Source: Tetraselmis striata
Taxonomy: Eukaryota > Chlorophyta > Chlorodendrophyceae > Chlorodendrales > Chlorodendraceae
Direction of reading: 5' to 3'
NCBI GenBank assembly: GCA_006384855.1
Contig: VCJN01000547.1
Coordinates: forward strand, 42,360 to 106,359
Length of the DNA stretch: 64,000 bases
Numbering within the stretch: position 1 is the first letter of the stretch; the number at the start of each line of letters is the position of its first letter. Position numbers and translations under genes: made by a program. Under the pieces are notes generated by a model. That model made no database searches and was not told the origin of the DNA. It saw nothing but the letters and a program-made list of their open reading frames with translations. This document shows positions 1 to 12,792 of the stretch, one piece after another.

Positions 1-3000
1 CCTCGCGTCAAGGCCCTCGTCGTTGAGCACACTGAACTCCAGCACGTACTTGCCCGGAACGGAGGTGTCGAGGCCGCATGTCGAGAGGCCGTACTGAGCA
101 AAAGGAAGCACCAGGCCAGCGGGTGCTCCAGAGGGGCAGGCGACAACATCCGCGGTCAAGTCGCCCTGTAGCGGATCATGCGCGGTCGCTCCGCGCTCGC
201 ACACCCTGACAAAAGGCGTCATTTACTGCCGTGAGCGGAGCCTGGCGGATATATCGAATGATGGGAAAGTTTTATATTGGAATAAAATTTAATATCAATC
301 CAAAAATGAAAAACAATCCGATAAAAGGCAATGCAGGAATTTTAAATGACAAATCAAATGTTGTGAGGTGTGGAGGGACGGCGTATGTTGGGATGCAGAT
401 TCTCCGGTGACATCGGCGCACCTGCCCCATGGCGTGTCGGGACTGCAGATGTCGTAGTTCGAGTAGCGTGGCAGATGTAAGACCGCTGGCCCCAGCAGCT
501 CGATGCTGGGCGGCTCGCGCGGGCCGGCCGGCGCACTCAGCGTATCGTCGAACCCGGCGTCAAACTGGGCACCGAGGCACACCCCCTCCGACGAACACAG
601 CGGCCGCCGAGACCTGTCCTCTGACTCGCACAGCCTCTCGCCGGGCGCGCACAGGAGGTGAAGGAGGCGCCGCGCAAGCACAACGTTGCCGTCGGCGTCC
701 GCAACGCTGTAGGCAAAAACCACTGGCTCGCTGTCAAAGGTCGGACGGGACAAGTCGGACGATGAGATTTGCACGGTGATGGCATCGCTCAGGTCACCGT
801 CCTGCGCGTCCCAGGCTGAGGCACCGGGGTCGGCCCAGCCATCAGCCGACACGGGAAGCGTGACGCGATGCACCACCACGTCATCGCTGAGGGCCTCGCC
901 GTCCTCGCCGAGCGCCAAATGGAGGCTCGGCATGTACTCGCCGGGCTTAGTGGGCAAGTCCGGAGAGGGTGTCGCGTCGGGTTGGTGGAAGGGCGAGCCG
1001 AACGTGATGTCGACGTACATGTTGACGGCCGCGAGGCGGGGGAAGCGCTCCGCAGAGCTGCCCGCCGGCAGCCAGCTGGCGTAGACCTCGACAAGCGACT
1101 CATCTGCGTGCGGCCAGTGTAGCTGCACGGAAACAGCAGCAATGGCGCCCGGCTGCGAGGTGACTGACAGCAGCTCAACGGCGGTCTCAGGCAGGCCGGC
1201 GCCGGTCGCGATGTCCTCTGCATACAGTGCAGCGGCCTGCTGTTGACTGGCCGGGAGCGCCTGCCACTCCTCCAGAGACAGGCCGGACGAGAGCATCATT
1301 CGGCGCCGGTGACGGCGACTTGGGCCGGCATAAACCATGGAGTGTATGGGGAGGACAAGGTGGGCCTCGGCGGGCTGGTCAAAGGGAGGGAGGGGCGGCG
1401 TGGGTGCTGGGGTGGATGGCAGCGGAGTGGGGCTTGATGGCTGGGGATTGGGCGGCGACGGGGGAGGGGCCGGTTGCGGGGGCGGCTGTGGGATGGAGGA
1501 GGTTGGCGGATGGGAGGGGGGCGGCGGCATGGGCGGTGGTGGTGGGTTTATCTGTGCCTGCGCGGGGACTGACGGCGGCGGCGGCTGCGGAGGCGGAGGA
1601 CCGGCGCTATCGGTGACGTCATTGGCCAGCCTTGTGAAGGTAGACCATGCATCGTCCGCTACGACCGCGCCGGTGTCGCTCAGCAGGGTGCAGGGCGTCA
1701 CATCATTGTCCGGAGCGGCAGGGCGCGAAAACCCTGCGCAATCACCCTCGGCCTCGCATGCCAGAGCGCATGATCGCAGCGTGCCCAGTACAGTGCGTAG
1801 AGTAGCCCCGCTCTCTGCTGCGACGTTTGTGGCCGAGCTGTGGGCAAAGCGGTCAGCGTACCATGGGGGAGGGGGAGGGGGTGCGGGTGGTGGAGATGGT
1901 GGCAGGTAGGGGGGCGGCGGGGGTGGTGGCCCAGGGGGGGGAGAATTTGTTGGGATGGGGGTTGTCGCTGGCGTTGAGGCTGGGCTGGGCGTGGTGAGTG
2001 GGAAAGTCGGCGCAGGTGTCGGTGATGGCGAAAGCGTCGTTGATGACGGCGTGGGAGGCGAGCGTGGTGGCGGAGTCGTTGATGGTGGAGGGCTGCGAGC
2101 ACATAAACATGGACGTTTGTCAGTGCTGGTGCACCGCGCCGGCAAATAACCATGCAGTTGCCTACGCGAGCCTCTATCGTTTTGGGGGGTCTACAGGCTT
2201 GCGTTTACAGAGGCCCTCGCTCAGCACCAGATCAAAAAAAAGAACTCACCTGAGCAGCACCTACAACTGCACACATCACGTGTCATACACACAACTCACT
2301 TAACATCAGTATGACTACTGAAGACACACACTATTGATACTACCCAGTCATTTGACATCATAGTCTCCTAAGTCATACAGACCTATATTGTCACGACACT
2401 ACTACAACTACGCCAATCTTACCCAAACAGCAGTGAGGTACCTTAGGATGAATTACCTTAGGAGGCCCAGCCCTTGCATAGCTACATAGTCGCAGTTTCA
2501 CGGACGCACACAAATACGCTTAAACGCCATTCGCCACTCGCCTACGACTACGTGTCCCAAATAATCACAACATCAACACATGTAGTTGTCATTTGCCATC
2601 GTCATTGTCGTCATGTTGATGGACCGTCACATAAATAAGACTATCCATTCCGTAGTGGCATTAGTAATGTGTCGAGCGCTTGGTGATGATATCGCAGCAC
2701 AGCTATACACGCAGAGGGATAGGATCGAAGACGAAAGGTGTGTGAACGAATCGAATTCTTGTGCAAAATGTGTTCTATTCTGACAGCAAAATTCTAATCC
2801 GATGAATTCAAAACGTTCGTAAGCGGGGGACGAGTATCCTTGCCCGAGGAACTGTCACGCGCATGGGTTTAATTTAGCAACGCCCCCCCCCCCCCCCCCC
2901 TATGCCGTGTAGTGGAACCACAAAAGAATCCGTTTCTGGGAGTACAGATACCCGACGGAAGTCGGAAGGACGGACGGACTGAAACGCGTCTTTGAAACGC

Positions 3001-6000
3001 ATTACAGTGGTTCGTTTTAAATCCTAAGTTTTGGCGAAGATATTAATTACACGCAACTTTTTCCCGTAATCCACACTGAATACCTGTCAAGCTCCGGGAC
3101 CGATTTCTAGCTCTCAAAGAGAAGGATAAGGGAATATCATAAGGATTACGTAGGAAGTTACGTAAGGGACTGTATGGGGGATTACAGAAGGAATATCCTG
3201 TATTGGCTTACGATCAAGAGTCCACGTACATGTACCTGTACCGGTACTCGTATAGTGTTCCGGTGCAGTGACACTCTACTTCCCCTGTACTGAAACCCCC
3301 TATAATGAACGTACCTCTCTAGTGAACGGGGGGGGGGGGGGGGGGGGGGGCATAAACAAGCGTGTTCAAAACCCTACAATAAACTAGCCCTGTAGCGAAC
3401 AGGGGGAGGGGCCGCCCGGACGTTCATTATAGTGTTTTTGTCACTGTATTGAAATTATACTACCGCCCGCGCGCGCCGCCATATACACATACACCACGTC
3501 GTAGGCCCCTGTTGCGCCAAATTTGAGTTCACGAATAGATGGGCAGTTGAATGCAGGGTTTGTGACCTAGAACCTAGACTATTGCACATTTATGATCAGC
3601 AGCTCTCATAATAGGGTTTGATCAAGTCCTTTGACCATAAGAACTGCGCCACACGTGTATGCGTCACATGGGGCGTTCCAAGTCCCCCCACAGCACTGGG
3701 GTCGGTGCCCCACATGTGCCACAGCACATGCATAGAACATGGCATGGTTGGATGACCATGGATGGTTGAGGAAACATGCTAGAAAGGGGGTAGGACGTTG
3801 CTGGGTGCGGTGGGGGCATGTCCGCGCAAGTCACTGCACGGTGTGTCACAGCGCACGGATCTGGGAAATCTCATTAAATTCTACATGAGGCATAGTCTAT
3901 ACATAAGTCAGCCTTGGCGGGCGTCCGAGCACATCAAGGCACTTTTCAGGCTATACACGTAAAAATAGGTCGTAACGTTCATTGCAACATGTGCCCACAT
4001 CATGGGCATGAAACTTAACGGCACGTGCGTCTCTCAATACCTTGAACCCGATGACCTGACAGTGTGCCGAGTCTAATCGGACACGGAGCATTCATACTTA
4101 GCACCTGTCAATCCCCTTGTGTGATGTGCCGCCACGGCCGGTCCCCCTTTTTCCAGCATTTTTCCCACCAACATTGATGCACTGCAGTGCACGCCATTCC
4201 AGCGTACCTCGGCTATCGGTGAAGTGGGATGGGCATGTAGCCACGCACTACTACAGAAAAGCTTGGCCTTCCCGCAAGGAGGCAGCAATAGCATTCACGT
4301 GCCCGCGTGTGCGACAATCACAGTAACATTTGTCGTGTGATTTTGCTCGTAAACTAACGAACCCGTACATAGGGCTCGTCCCATACCCTGAATAACCTAC
4401 TTTCAATGCCCTTCATGAATAGTGGATAGTTATCATGCCAAGGGTGATGTGGTTTGAGTACGGCGACAGTTGTGTCCCATGGCTATATATGCACATACAT
4501 GGCGCAATATTTGGTTTTGAAGCGCTAGCACCACTCGCTCAAATTTTGTGAATTTGTTGTTGGTGAATTTGTTGTTGGGAACGGGTACCACTACGAGGCG
4601 GCAATATCGGGTGTATGTGTATTTTTATATATACGTATGCATATGTATGTGTACATGAATACAAGTAGACCCATTGCAGGTTTGTGGAATCCAGAGAGCC
4701 GCAAGGATCAATCGTAGTAGGTAGTCGCTACATTCCATAGCGCCACGTCTGCCGAGCCCGCCGACCCGGGGCCAGGCATCCGTCGACGGACGGGCGGCGA
4801 GGCGGACGGGCGACGGTCGTCCGGCGTTCAACGACGGACAAACGACGGCGTCCGGGTCCGGTCCACGCGCCGGGCTTGGCGCTTCGCGCCATGCCCGCCC
4901 CGTAAACCCAACGAACGGCGACGACTGGCCCGACGGGCGGCGGCCGGGCGGCCGGCCGACCGGTAGTCAGCGCGACGGTTGTATTGGCCCCCTCGGAATT
5001 ATCACGGAATCTACAATGGATACATTTCCGATCTATCTAATAATCTATGCGAAATCGTTCCGAAAGTCGGTGACAGACAGACTCACGCATTCACGCACAG
5101 ACTCAATTCGTCTAGTTCATATGGTAGGATAGTCGCTAATATGTAGATATACTACATTCTGTAAAAATATGAAAATGTATTTATATTTATATATTTGTAT
5201 AATATAGTCGTATAAATAATATAAATAACATACATAACTATAGTTAATACATATTTAATCGCCCTTTCATGACACATTAAATAGGAAAATAGGTAGTAGT
5301 TTCCTCGTAGCGGCGCGGGGCTCTAAAGCAGCTGCGCAAACGGCCATAGACGACAACCTAATACCGAACATACAATACATAATACCTAAGAGCGATTCAC
5401 AACTCGTGGACATCACGGTGGACATGATGATATCTCCCGAGAGCGTACCGTATGGGTTGAATTCACCTTGTTCATGGCGTTATTTAGTCGCTATTTTCCG
5501 AGGTGTGCTTTCGCGTGTTTTGTTCCATGGACGACATTTTGTGATCGGTGAGACAGTGAGATCGGGTCGCGATAGTTACAGGGGACGAGACCGGAAAGAT
5601 CTGGGACGAGCCCGCGTGGACGGTGTGCGCGTGGACTTGTCGGGTATCCGTAAGGTGTGACCGGACTCTTTCCGGAAACCACCCGCGGTACATTTAGCGA
5701 CTACACAGAGGAAACATGCTCTGCAACCCCCACCCCATCAGAGTGGAAATAGGTTTACACTTGTACACGTGTACACGCTCGCGACTACGAGGAAAATGCA
5801 GAAAAGCGGTACGAGTCAAACAGGCTGTGCGGGTACCTATTTTCGAATTTCTGTCGTGGAAGGGCGCGGTAAAAATCGCACGAAATAGCAAAAATATAGA
5901 GCAGCAGTTTTATTTGTCGCCCCCTGATCAGCAGGGCATCGACCATTCAGTAGACGAGCTCGTGCTGACTAACCCGTACTCATACCACATTTAGGGCTAA

Positions 6001-9000
6001 TAACTAGGACAGGGTAGGGAAATTGCACTGCTCAAGATTACTAATAAATATTAGTTGGTTACACCCTGTCTTGCAAGAGCCGGGCGGTACGGGTACCCTG
6101 GCCATTGTGCAAATAAAGTAAAATGGTGCCTGTTTTGAAATTCCAGTATATTTTCTATGTAGCGACTACATAGAACACATCTGACGCTCCGGCCTGACGA
6201 TGAATTTATATTATTTTAGGAGCAGGGACTGTTGGAACGCGGGCGCATACCGATACTTGGGGTACCGATACTCGTACTTCGTAATCGTTACCACCGATAC
6301 TCGATACGTCGCGACTTGAATGTGGTCCTGAAAATTGGGCCGGCGCGCGGATGGGCCGGCTGGTCCCAGCTCGCTGGCTGGCTGGTCCCAGCTCGCCTCT
6401 AGGCCCTGTCCGGATTACGGGAAAGGATACCCATACTTGCCGTAATACCAGCAATCCTAGACATGCATCCTTGTCTGACATGCATCGCTCATCCATTTCG
6501 TAGAGCGGTCTCCCTACGGGTACTGTACTGGTACTCGGAAGTCAGGATGTCCCGGATCGATTCCCGGCTGTCATTTCAGGGCAATATCGACCGGGCCCGT
6601 CACGTGTCCTGGGTTTACCCGGTTTATGCATTAGTCCTTTGGGGTTCGAATCATGCAAGGGTCGGCCATATGCCAGACCTACGACTGCAAGAATTGGCGC
6701 ACGAGGTGAAGTGCTGGGGCGGCTTCGGCCGGTGACCCGGCGGGGCGGACCTTGCCTTCATTATCGTTCGTAGCCGTCCGTACGGCGGTAGGAATAAGGA
6801 TTACTGGTAGGTGCGTGGCCAGTGGCCACTGCCAATAAGCGGGCCGCTTTTGGGCGGCTTGCTGTGTTGATTTTCTAATTCTGGGGAACTGTCCTTTTTG
6901 TAATTCACGCCAATAAGCGCATGGGCCGCCCCGGCACGTGGCCAGGTGCTGCGCTGTCGCCGTAGTATATGCGAGTAATCATTAGTTAGTCTCCTTTTTT
7001 TTAATTGTCGCTACGTATTTGTAAATGATTACATGTGCTAGCTGCAACATTCAAGAAATCCACACAGAAATCCAGAATAAGCAGGAAATCCAGCTACAGG
7101 TAGCGACGGCCACCAGAACCCGGGAAGAAGATGCAGCGCATGCGGTACTAGTAGCCAGTAGTAGCAACAGAAGTATTCGAGGACCTTTCTGATTGTCCCT
7201 TTTTTGGTAATTATTTCCTGATATCGCCTTCTGCTGCTAGCTCATGCTAGTAACAGCAGTGTTATTTAAAGGAGTACGGAACAGTAGCTAAATTTTCGTA
7301 GTAGTAACTAGTAGTAGTAGGCGATTTCCTGATCGCCTCTTGTAGCTAGCTCATGTAAATACACATCGTAGCTAGTGGCAGCAGTAGTATGGCTAAGTAA
7401 CTATTAGTAGTAACATCAGTACATGTAGCAGGAGCATGGCGGTAATTGTGGTAGGATGATAGCTTGTGCTCCATATGTAATAGATAAGACCAGATATGAT
7501 ATAACATTTCCCTCACTGTTGTCAGTCCTGTCCGCCACTGAGCCACTCCGCCCGGTGGGGTGGCGGTCTGGATGGAAAAAGGAAACTGAAGCATTCGCAC
7601 ATGGACATATTGCCTCCACAATCAAACTACACTTTGTCAAGGATGTAGTCACTTAATTAATTCGCAAATCTTTCCCTGTGTGTGTTCTCATGCTGACTTC
7701 AAGGGAATGGGAAAAATATTATAGTAATTCAAACCTACAGTGAGTCTTTATGAAAGGCTTCAATAGGGTCCTGGATGCTTTATGTTCTCTAAATGACTCT
7801 GTGTCCAGGCAGTCATATAATCCGCAAGGTCACATGCTGTGGGCATGAAAATTCAAACCAGATCAACAAGTCTGTAAACGCTAGGATTATTTTGCTCCGT
7901 CGACATCCAGGCGGTTACAACATTTTTGGCTAAAATCAGAACATTCAAGTGCTTGCACCCTGGGAGCGAGGTTGGGTTGCTCACCTGGCAGGGAGAGTTG
8001 GCGATGGCGGAGGCGGAAGCAAAGGGCTGGTTGGCGGAGAGACAGGGGATGGTGAGCTGGGGAGTGAGGGGGGTGGTGGTGAATGCGGGGGTGAGGGGCT
8101 CGATAGGGGTGGGGGAGGTGGCAAGGACCGGGGGCTGGATGGTGGTGATGGGGGCAGGGAGGAGAGTGACGGAGGGCTAGGCGGTGGGAAGGGTGGAGGA
8201 GGGGAGGGGGAGGGACTGTGCGGTGGGCTGGGTGGTGGGGCTGGGGGAGCTTGGGAGGATGGGGGGCTGGGTGGTGGTGACACGGGCGGAGAGGGGGGCG
8301 GAGAGGAATGTGTAGGCGGGCTTGGCGGTGGAGAGAGCAGAGGTGAAGAGGGTTGGGGGCTGGGTGGTGGGGAGGGAGGGGAGCTGGGTGGTGGGGAGGG
8401 AGGGGGGCTGGGTGATGGGGAGGGAGGGGGGCTGGGTGATGGGGAGGGTGGAGGGCTTGGTGGTGGAGGGGAAGGGGGGCTTGGTGGTGGGGGGGGTGGA
8501 GGGCTGGGTGGTGGGGAAGCAGGGGGCCTGGGTGGTGGGAAGGGAGGGGGGCTTGGTGGTGGTGGGAGAGGGGCGTTTGGGGGTGGGGAGGGTGGAGGGC
8601 TTGGTGGTGGGGGGGGGCGGGGGGCTGGGTGGTGGGGAGAGAGGGGGGTTTGGTGGTGGGGAGGATGGAGGGCTTGGTGGTGGGGAGGGAGGGGGGCTGG
8701 GCGGTGGGGATGGTGGCGGGCTTGGCGGCGGCGCGACTTCCGTCCCGTAGACTTGGACCTCTCTGAGATAGATGGCTCTATTATTGCCGCACCCCCCATC
8801 GTGCTTCGACTGCGCCTCGACGAAGACATACCTGGCTGGCCCAGGGTCTGAGTAGAAAGTCGCTGCTGTGAATGTATATTCCCCATGCTCAGCGATACCA
8901 TTGTTGGGAAGTTGTTCCACGATGGTGTTTGCCGAGGTCGGGCCTGTAGCATCGTTCCCTGTGCACACGCAGGAACATCCGCACACAGCCCAGCGGGTTA

Positions 9001-10352
9001 CAAAGGCCATGAAAAAAAGCTCGATGACCTGGGAGCTGCTGGCAATGATTATATGTCACTATAATATGACAACTCCCGAGCAGCCCCGCTTGATAGTAGT
9101 TATTGTTCTTTCGCACATACATGCCACCGATGCAAAATTGTACATAGTACAGCATACGTTCTAATAATTGAACACAATCAGGGTAGTGGGTACCAGTATT
9201 TAATACTCGCGCGCGCCACCGTCGTCGTGCAGCTGTCAGGGACCGCAGACCGTCTGCACTTACCTCGGCGCGGCGCCACAAGCAGGTGAGAGGCATACAG
9301 CAGCACACGACATGCAAATGCCACTTCACTGCATGCTTAGTGAATGGGCGGTGGCGGCGGTCACAGAGACTGACCTACATAAATCCCCAGTTTTCCGGAG
9401 AAGTCCCGCGAGTCGCCACCGCCAACATAGACCTTGATGGTGGTGACGGCATAAATCTCACCGAGGTCGACACCCAAATATGGGGACGATTCGGCTGTCT
9501 CGCAGCCGGTACGGCTAATGCAGCTGTATGGATCCAGCTCCGTCGCACTGCCACCCTCTGTCAAGTCGCCGTCCACGCACTTGGAGGGTTGATGTGACGC
9601 ATGCCACTCGTCGCCGCCGGGCAGGGTCGCCGCGCCAAGACTCTGCGAAGATCCGCACGATGGCGAGATCGCACCAAATACGTGAGAGACGTATGGGGGC
9701 AGGCGCCAGGCTCCATTGGCTGAAGTTATACACGCACTGTTTGTTATCTATCATAGCGGCAAAGTAGGGATCAACAGATACAATTGAGGAACCGCCCAGT
9801 AGCGCTACAGTGGGTGCGCCTAGAAGTAGCTACTGAAACTTGTCATACTCGTGTCTGAAATATAAAAACACGAAATCCTCGGCGTCGACAAGTGCCTGCA
9901 CTCCGGTATATTTTCCGCCCGCCGTTGCAGGCTTATTTCCACCGGCGAAATGATTTGCCGGGGGGGGGGGGGGGGGGGGGGGGGGGAGGTCCATCCCTAT
10001 CTAGAACGGCAACGGCGAGGGCGCAATAATACTCTCAAGCGGTGGACCGAACGCGGGAAACAAGTAACAGGGACCTGTCAGTGCTCCGGTGCGGTGGTGG
10101 CGCAGAGGTCTGGGAGGTGTCTTTCACCAATAACGTTTCTCCCGCCTGAAGCAGCTGTCGATGCGCCGTCATGTTCCCTTGCGCGTAGGATGCGCCTGTG
10201 GTAGGTAGGACGCCGGTGAGCGTGTGAAACGTGGCCGCAACTGCCGCAGGTCGCGACAAGCAGCGAGCTTCTCCCACGCCCGCCCCACAGCGCCCGACAG
10301 CCCAGAAGCTGAGAAGCACGACCCCAAAGTTCAGCCTTTGCGCGAAGAACAT
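1..10352 (-). CDS. Secreted modular Pro-rich protein: F5/8C - Pro/Ser - PAN/Apple - Pro/Ser - Ig-like repeats (3' end outside window)
   Basis: Exons, in coding order: 10128-10352, 9375-9747, 7985-8958, 422-2092, 1-205 (continues off the left edge). Every junction is GT-AG and phase-consistent if one frameshift in exon 3 is allowed. Exon 1 starts with a signal peptide (MFFAQRLNFGVVLLSFW). Exons 2-3 encode a coagulation factor 5/8 C-type (discoidin) domain: HASHQPSKCVDGDLTEGG, YLGVDLGEIYAVTTIKVYV, ending YLREVQVYG. A Pro/Ser/Thr-rich stretch follows. Exon 4 adds more Pro-rich sequence, a PAN/Apple-like Cys module (about 80 aa after WYADRF), another Pro-rich linker and Ig-like DUF5011-type repeats (DGDLSDAITV, then CERGATAHDPLQGDLT across the exon 4-5 junction). 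This fits an extracellular-matrix or adhesion protein. The frame changes in exon 3 near 8605-8630. Joining exon 3 to exon 4 over a 5.9-kb intron rests on phase and composition; two separate genes remain possible. Confidence 0.72.
6485..6750 (+). repeat. SINE-like interspersed repeat, copy 1
   Basis: The 5' part looks tRNA-derived: an A-box-like TAGAGCGGTCTCC, then a B-box-like GGATCGATTCCCGG about 60 nt on. The 3' part (GTCCTGGGTTTACCCGGTTT ... GTGCTGGGGCGGCTTCGGCC) is shared with the copy at 11135-11365. Two copies in one window plus Pol III-like boxes suggest a tRNA-derived SINE. No intact tRNA fold is present. Confidence 0.45.
6829..7250 (+). repeat. Interspersed repeat family C, copy 1
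   Basis: Carries the family's two conserved blocks: GGGCGGCTTGCTGTGTTGAT ... TTTTTGTAATTCA, and later GATATCGCCTTCTGCTGCTA. The same blocks recur, in either orientation, at 10560-10810, 16030-16135 and 59225-59300. No coding capacity, so a non-autonomous element is likely. Confidence 0.45.
9960..9986. repeat. G27 homopolymer
   Basis: An uninterrupted run of 27 G inside intron 1 of the F5/8C-PAN gene (C on the sense strand). Confidence 0.9.
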
Positions 10353-10559
10353 CTCGTGGGATGTGGAAATTACAGGGGAGCAATAGGTATGGGTCGGGGA
10401 ACAGACGGCCACTGGGGGCAGGCGGCTGCGAGGTGGTCACTCCGAGGTTCTGTGCCTCGACGAGCTGCTTCGTCGCTGCTCCGGTCAGGATCTGCTGTGC
10501 TGGGATATAGTACCGCCATGTACCAGTACTGGTAGTATTACTTCTGAAAGTTTTCTTGA

Positions 10560-10810
10560 ATGCTGCGTCGTCTGAAGCACATGTAATAATTAATATTTAC
10601 ATGAGCTAGCAGCAGAAGGCGATATCGGAAATCACATGTAATCATCAGTACAGGTACTGGTGTGAATTACAAAAAGGGCAGTAACAAATCCACCTACTCC
10701 AAAAAGTAGTCCTAGAAAATCAACACAGCCCCGTGATGTAATTAGAAGATGTGAAAGCCCTGATGTAATTAAAAGAAAATCAACACAGCAAGCCGCCAAC
10801 CTAGTACAGG
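10560..10810 (-). repeat. Interspersed repeat family C, copy 2
   Basis: Read on the minus strand it carries GGCGGCTTGCTGTGTTGAT, then GTGGATTTGTTACTGCCC, then GATTTCCGATATCGCCTTC, in the same order as the 6.8-kb copy, with an internal duplication of the TGTGTTGATTTTCT block. Confidence 0.45.
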
Positions 10811-11134
10811 TACTGGTAGTATTTATGGAATGATTCTGTTGCGATTCATGTAATGTACTGGGACCTGCGTACTCGTACCAGGGGTAAGAGTAAGATTTAT
10901 CCCTGCTCGTACTGCGAATAGAAATAATATCTGACTGTTGTAATTATGTGATTGGTAAGGCAGGTCCGATTTAATGTTGTGTTAATTTAGTACTCTGCTT
11001 TCTGGAGAAACAGAGGGGGGGGGGGTTTAAACATAAAATTAAATCGGACCTGCCTTATGCAGCACCGGCACTTTACATTATTTGTAATTACTGACATCAC
11101 TACGGGTACTGACGATATGGTACAGAAATAACAC

Positions 11135-11365
11135 TGTGACATCCCTTGTCATCCGCTCGGTTGAGCTGTCGTCTCGTACGCGAGAGGTCCGAGATGCATT
11201 TTCGGCAACATCGTCCCGGCGTGTCCTGGGTTTACCCGGTTAATGCATTGGCCCTTCGGGGTTCGAATGAGGCAACTGTGTACTGGCTATGCCAGACCTA
11301 CGACTGCAGTTGGCGCAAGAGGTCAAGTGCTGGGGCGGCTTCGGCCGATGTCCCGGGGCGAATTT
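11135..11365 (+). repeat. SINE-like interspersed repeat, copy 2
   Basis: A diverged copy of the 6485-6750 repeat. The 5' part has CTCGGTTGAGCTGTCGTCTC (A-box-like) and GAGGTCCGAGATG (B-box-like). The shared 3' part includes GTGTCCTGGGTTTACCCGGT and CAAGTGCTGGGGCGGCTTC. Confidence 0.45.
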
Positions 11366-11497
11366 TACGTCACACTCTGACACGGTAACACCCCGGTAAC
11401 ACGTACACTGCTTCCGGAATTTTTTTGGCAAGTTTTTTGGTGCACCAGGCATTTCGATTTAATTAAGTGACGGATACTTCTTACTTCACAGCGTTTG

Positions 11498-11660
11498 TTT
11501 TTCGGCCCCCGGGACAGGACTGGCACCAGTTAAACCCTTGCAGCGTCTCTACGACGGCCGCTTGGGCATCGATCCAGTTACGGAAAGCCCTGGGTAGGCG
11601 ACGCTCCGTTCTAGTCAACAAGCGAATTGCCGAAGCAATCTGCAAGACTAATTAAAGGGC
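11498..11660 (+). repeat. Interspersed repeat family B, copy 1
   Basis: Conserved landmarks: GGACAGGACTGGCACCAGTT, CAGCGTCTCTACGACGGCCG, CCAGTTACGGAAAGCCCTGG, TAGGCGACGCTCCGTT and GCCGAAGCAATCTGCAAGAC. Five further copies lie at 23220, 31270, 33385, 60740 and 62565. About 170-200 bp, non-coding. Confidence 0.6.
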
Positions 11661-12077
11661 AGAGACGGATTTCCAACACTGCAACGCTTATGGCGGATGA
11701 TGAGTAACTAAATTTCAACAACTCAATGTTTCCGTATGATAGACGTTGATCGGACGTGGATACAACGCTATCAACTTTTTGGACTTTGGGGGACATTGAA
11801 ATTGAAATCGAATTTGATTACTGCTAGTCTGCATGTTGCATCCACTCGCTCAGACTGAGTTGTTCTGAGGACTAGGGGGGAGCGCTGCGCGCCGCGTACT
11901 AAATACTGAGGGTTTTCCGAGCAACGCCCGCCCGTATAGGGCGGCAGCAATAACGACAAACACTTTTAATCCTTACGTGTAGTAGTCGCTATGATACATG
12001 TCCTACTACCACTCGACCCCTCGACCCCCGAGCTCCTGCCTGTGGCGCGGCCAGTGGGGGTTCCGCACCGTGGGGAA

Positions 12078-12099
12078 CCCCCCCCCCCCCCCCCCCCCC
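12078..12099. repeat. C22 homopolymer
   Basis: A run of 22 C in the spacer. Confidence 0.85.
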
Positions 12100-12792
12100 A
12101 CCCCCCAAGGCATGGCACTTTCGCGGGGGCGATTGCCGTGTGGGTCGCAGTTCCGGCAGGGGTTGTCGTGTTGTTCAGCGCGAGGCGCTGCGATGACGCA
12201 AGTGTTGCCGCCAGCGCCCGGTGGGGGCCGCCTTGATTGGCAATTCCGGTGTTGCGATGGCGGGTGCGGGCGCACCTACCAGCGGCCCGCCTCCCGTGTG
12301 CAAGCACGTGAATAAGGGGATGGATTCCAACGCCCCCGGCGGTGGCGGCGATGCACCTCGCCTACGCTGCGACTTTCGAACCCTCGGTATGTGTGCGGTG
12401 CGCCCCCGAGCTGGCTGCCCGCGCTAGGGCCACCACGTGTTCCGTGGCGCGCAAGCGGAGGCCCGTGCCGCCAGTTGCATGTTCTGCAGAGCAACCTCCC
12501 CCCCCCCCTCCCCCCCCCTCCCCCAACTTCCCACGGCTCCGCCGGCCGGTGTGGCTCTTCCGCAGTCGGTGGCTGTCGTGCAGGCCCTACGGCGCCAACA
12601 CGTGCGGGCTGCTAACGCGGCGGACCACGATGCCACCCTCGCGGTCACCGGTCATCGGTGGTGTGTTGACCGCGACGTCTAACGCATGTTGCCGCGTACT
12701 CCGCTGCGGGGCACGGCTGTCGGGGTTTTTCGCCCCACCGCTTGGTCCGTCCTCTTCCCCTTGCTGGACCGTACGATGGCCTATGTTGGCCG

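Larger units (their letters stand above)
2093..7984 (-). other. Long intron (5.9 kb) of the F5/8C-PAN gene
   Basis: The donor at 7984/7983 reads CCAG|GTGAGC and the acceptor at 2094/2093 reads CTCGCAG|C, matching phase 2 on both sides. I see no conserved coding sequence inside. Contents: a C18 tract at 2883-2900, a G23 tract at 3328-3350, an AT-rich part near 5150-5280, a tRNA-derived SINE-like copy (6485-6750) and a repeat-family-C copy (6829-7250). TAGTCGCTA or its complement occurs several times. If this is instead intergenic, it would separate two genes. Confidence 0.5.
10353..12792. other. Repeat-rich spacer upstream of the F5/8C-PAN gene
   Basis: No gene recognised. Contains a family-C repeat (10560-10810), a SINE-like copy (11135-11365), a family-B repeat (11498-11660) and a C22 tract (12078-12099). 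Open frames across the C tract are low-complexity artefacts. Confidence 0.6.

Noticed and set aside
7949-8851. 300-aa Gly-rich plus-strand open frame
   Set aside because: It is the complement of the Pro-rich minus-strand exon, which joins an F5/8C domain and ends in a perfect splice donor.
6640-11270. GGTTCGAAT motifs (6645, 11258) as possible tRNA T-loops
   Set aside because: No acceptor stem or anticodon arm can be folded around them; they lie in the shared 3' part of the SINE-like repeat.
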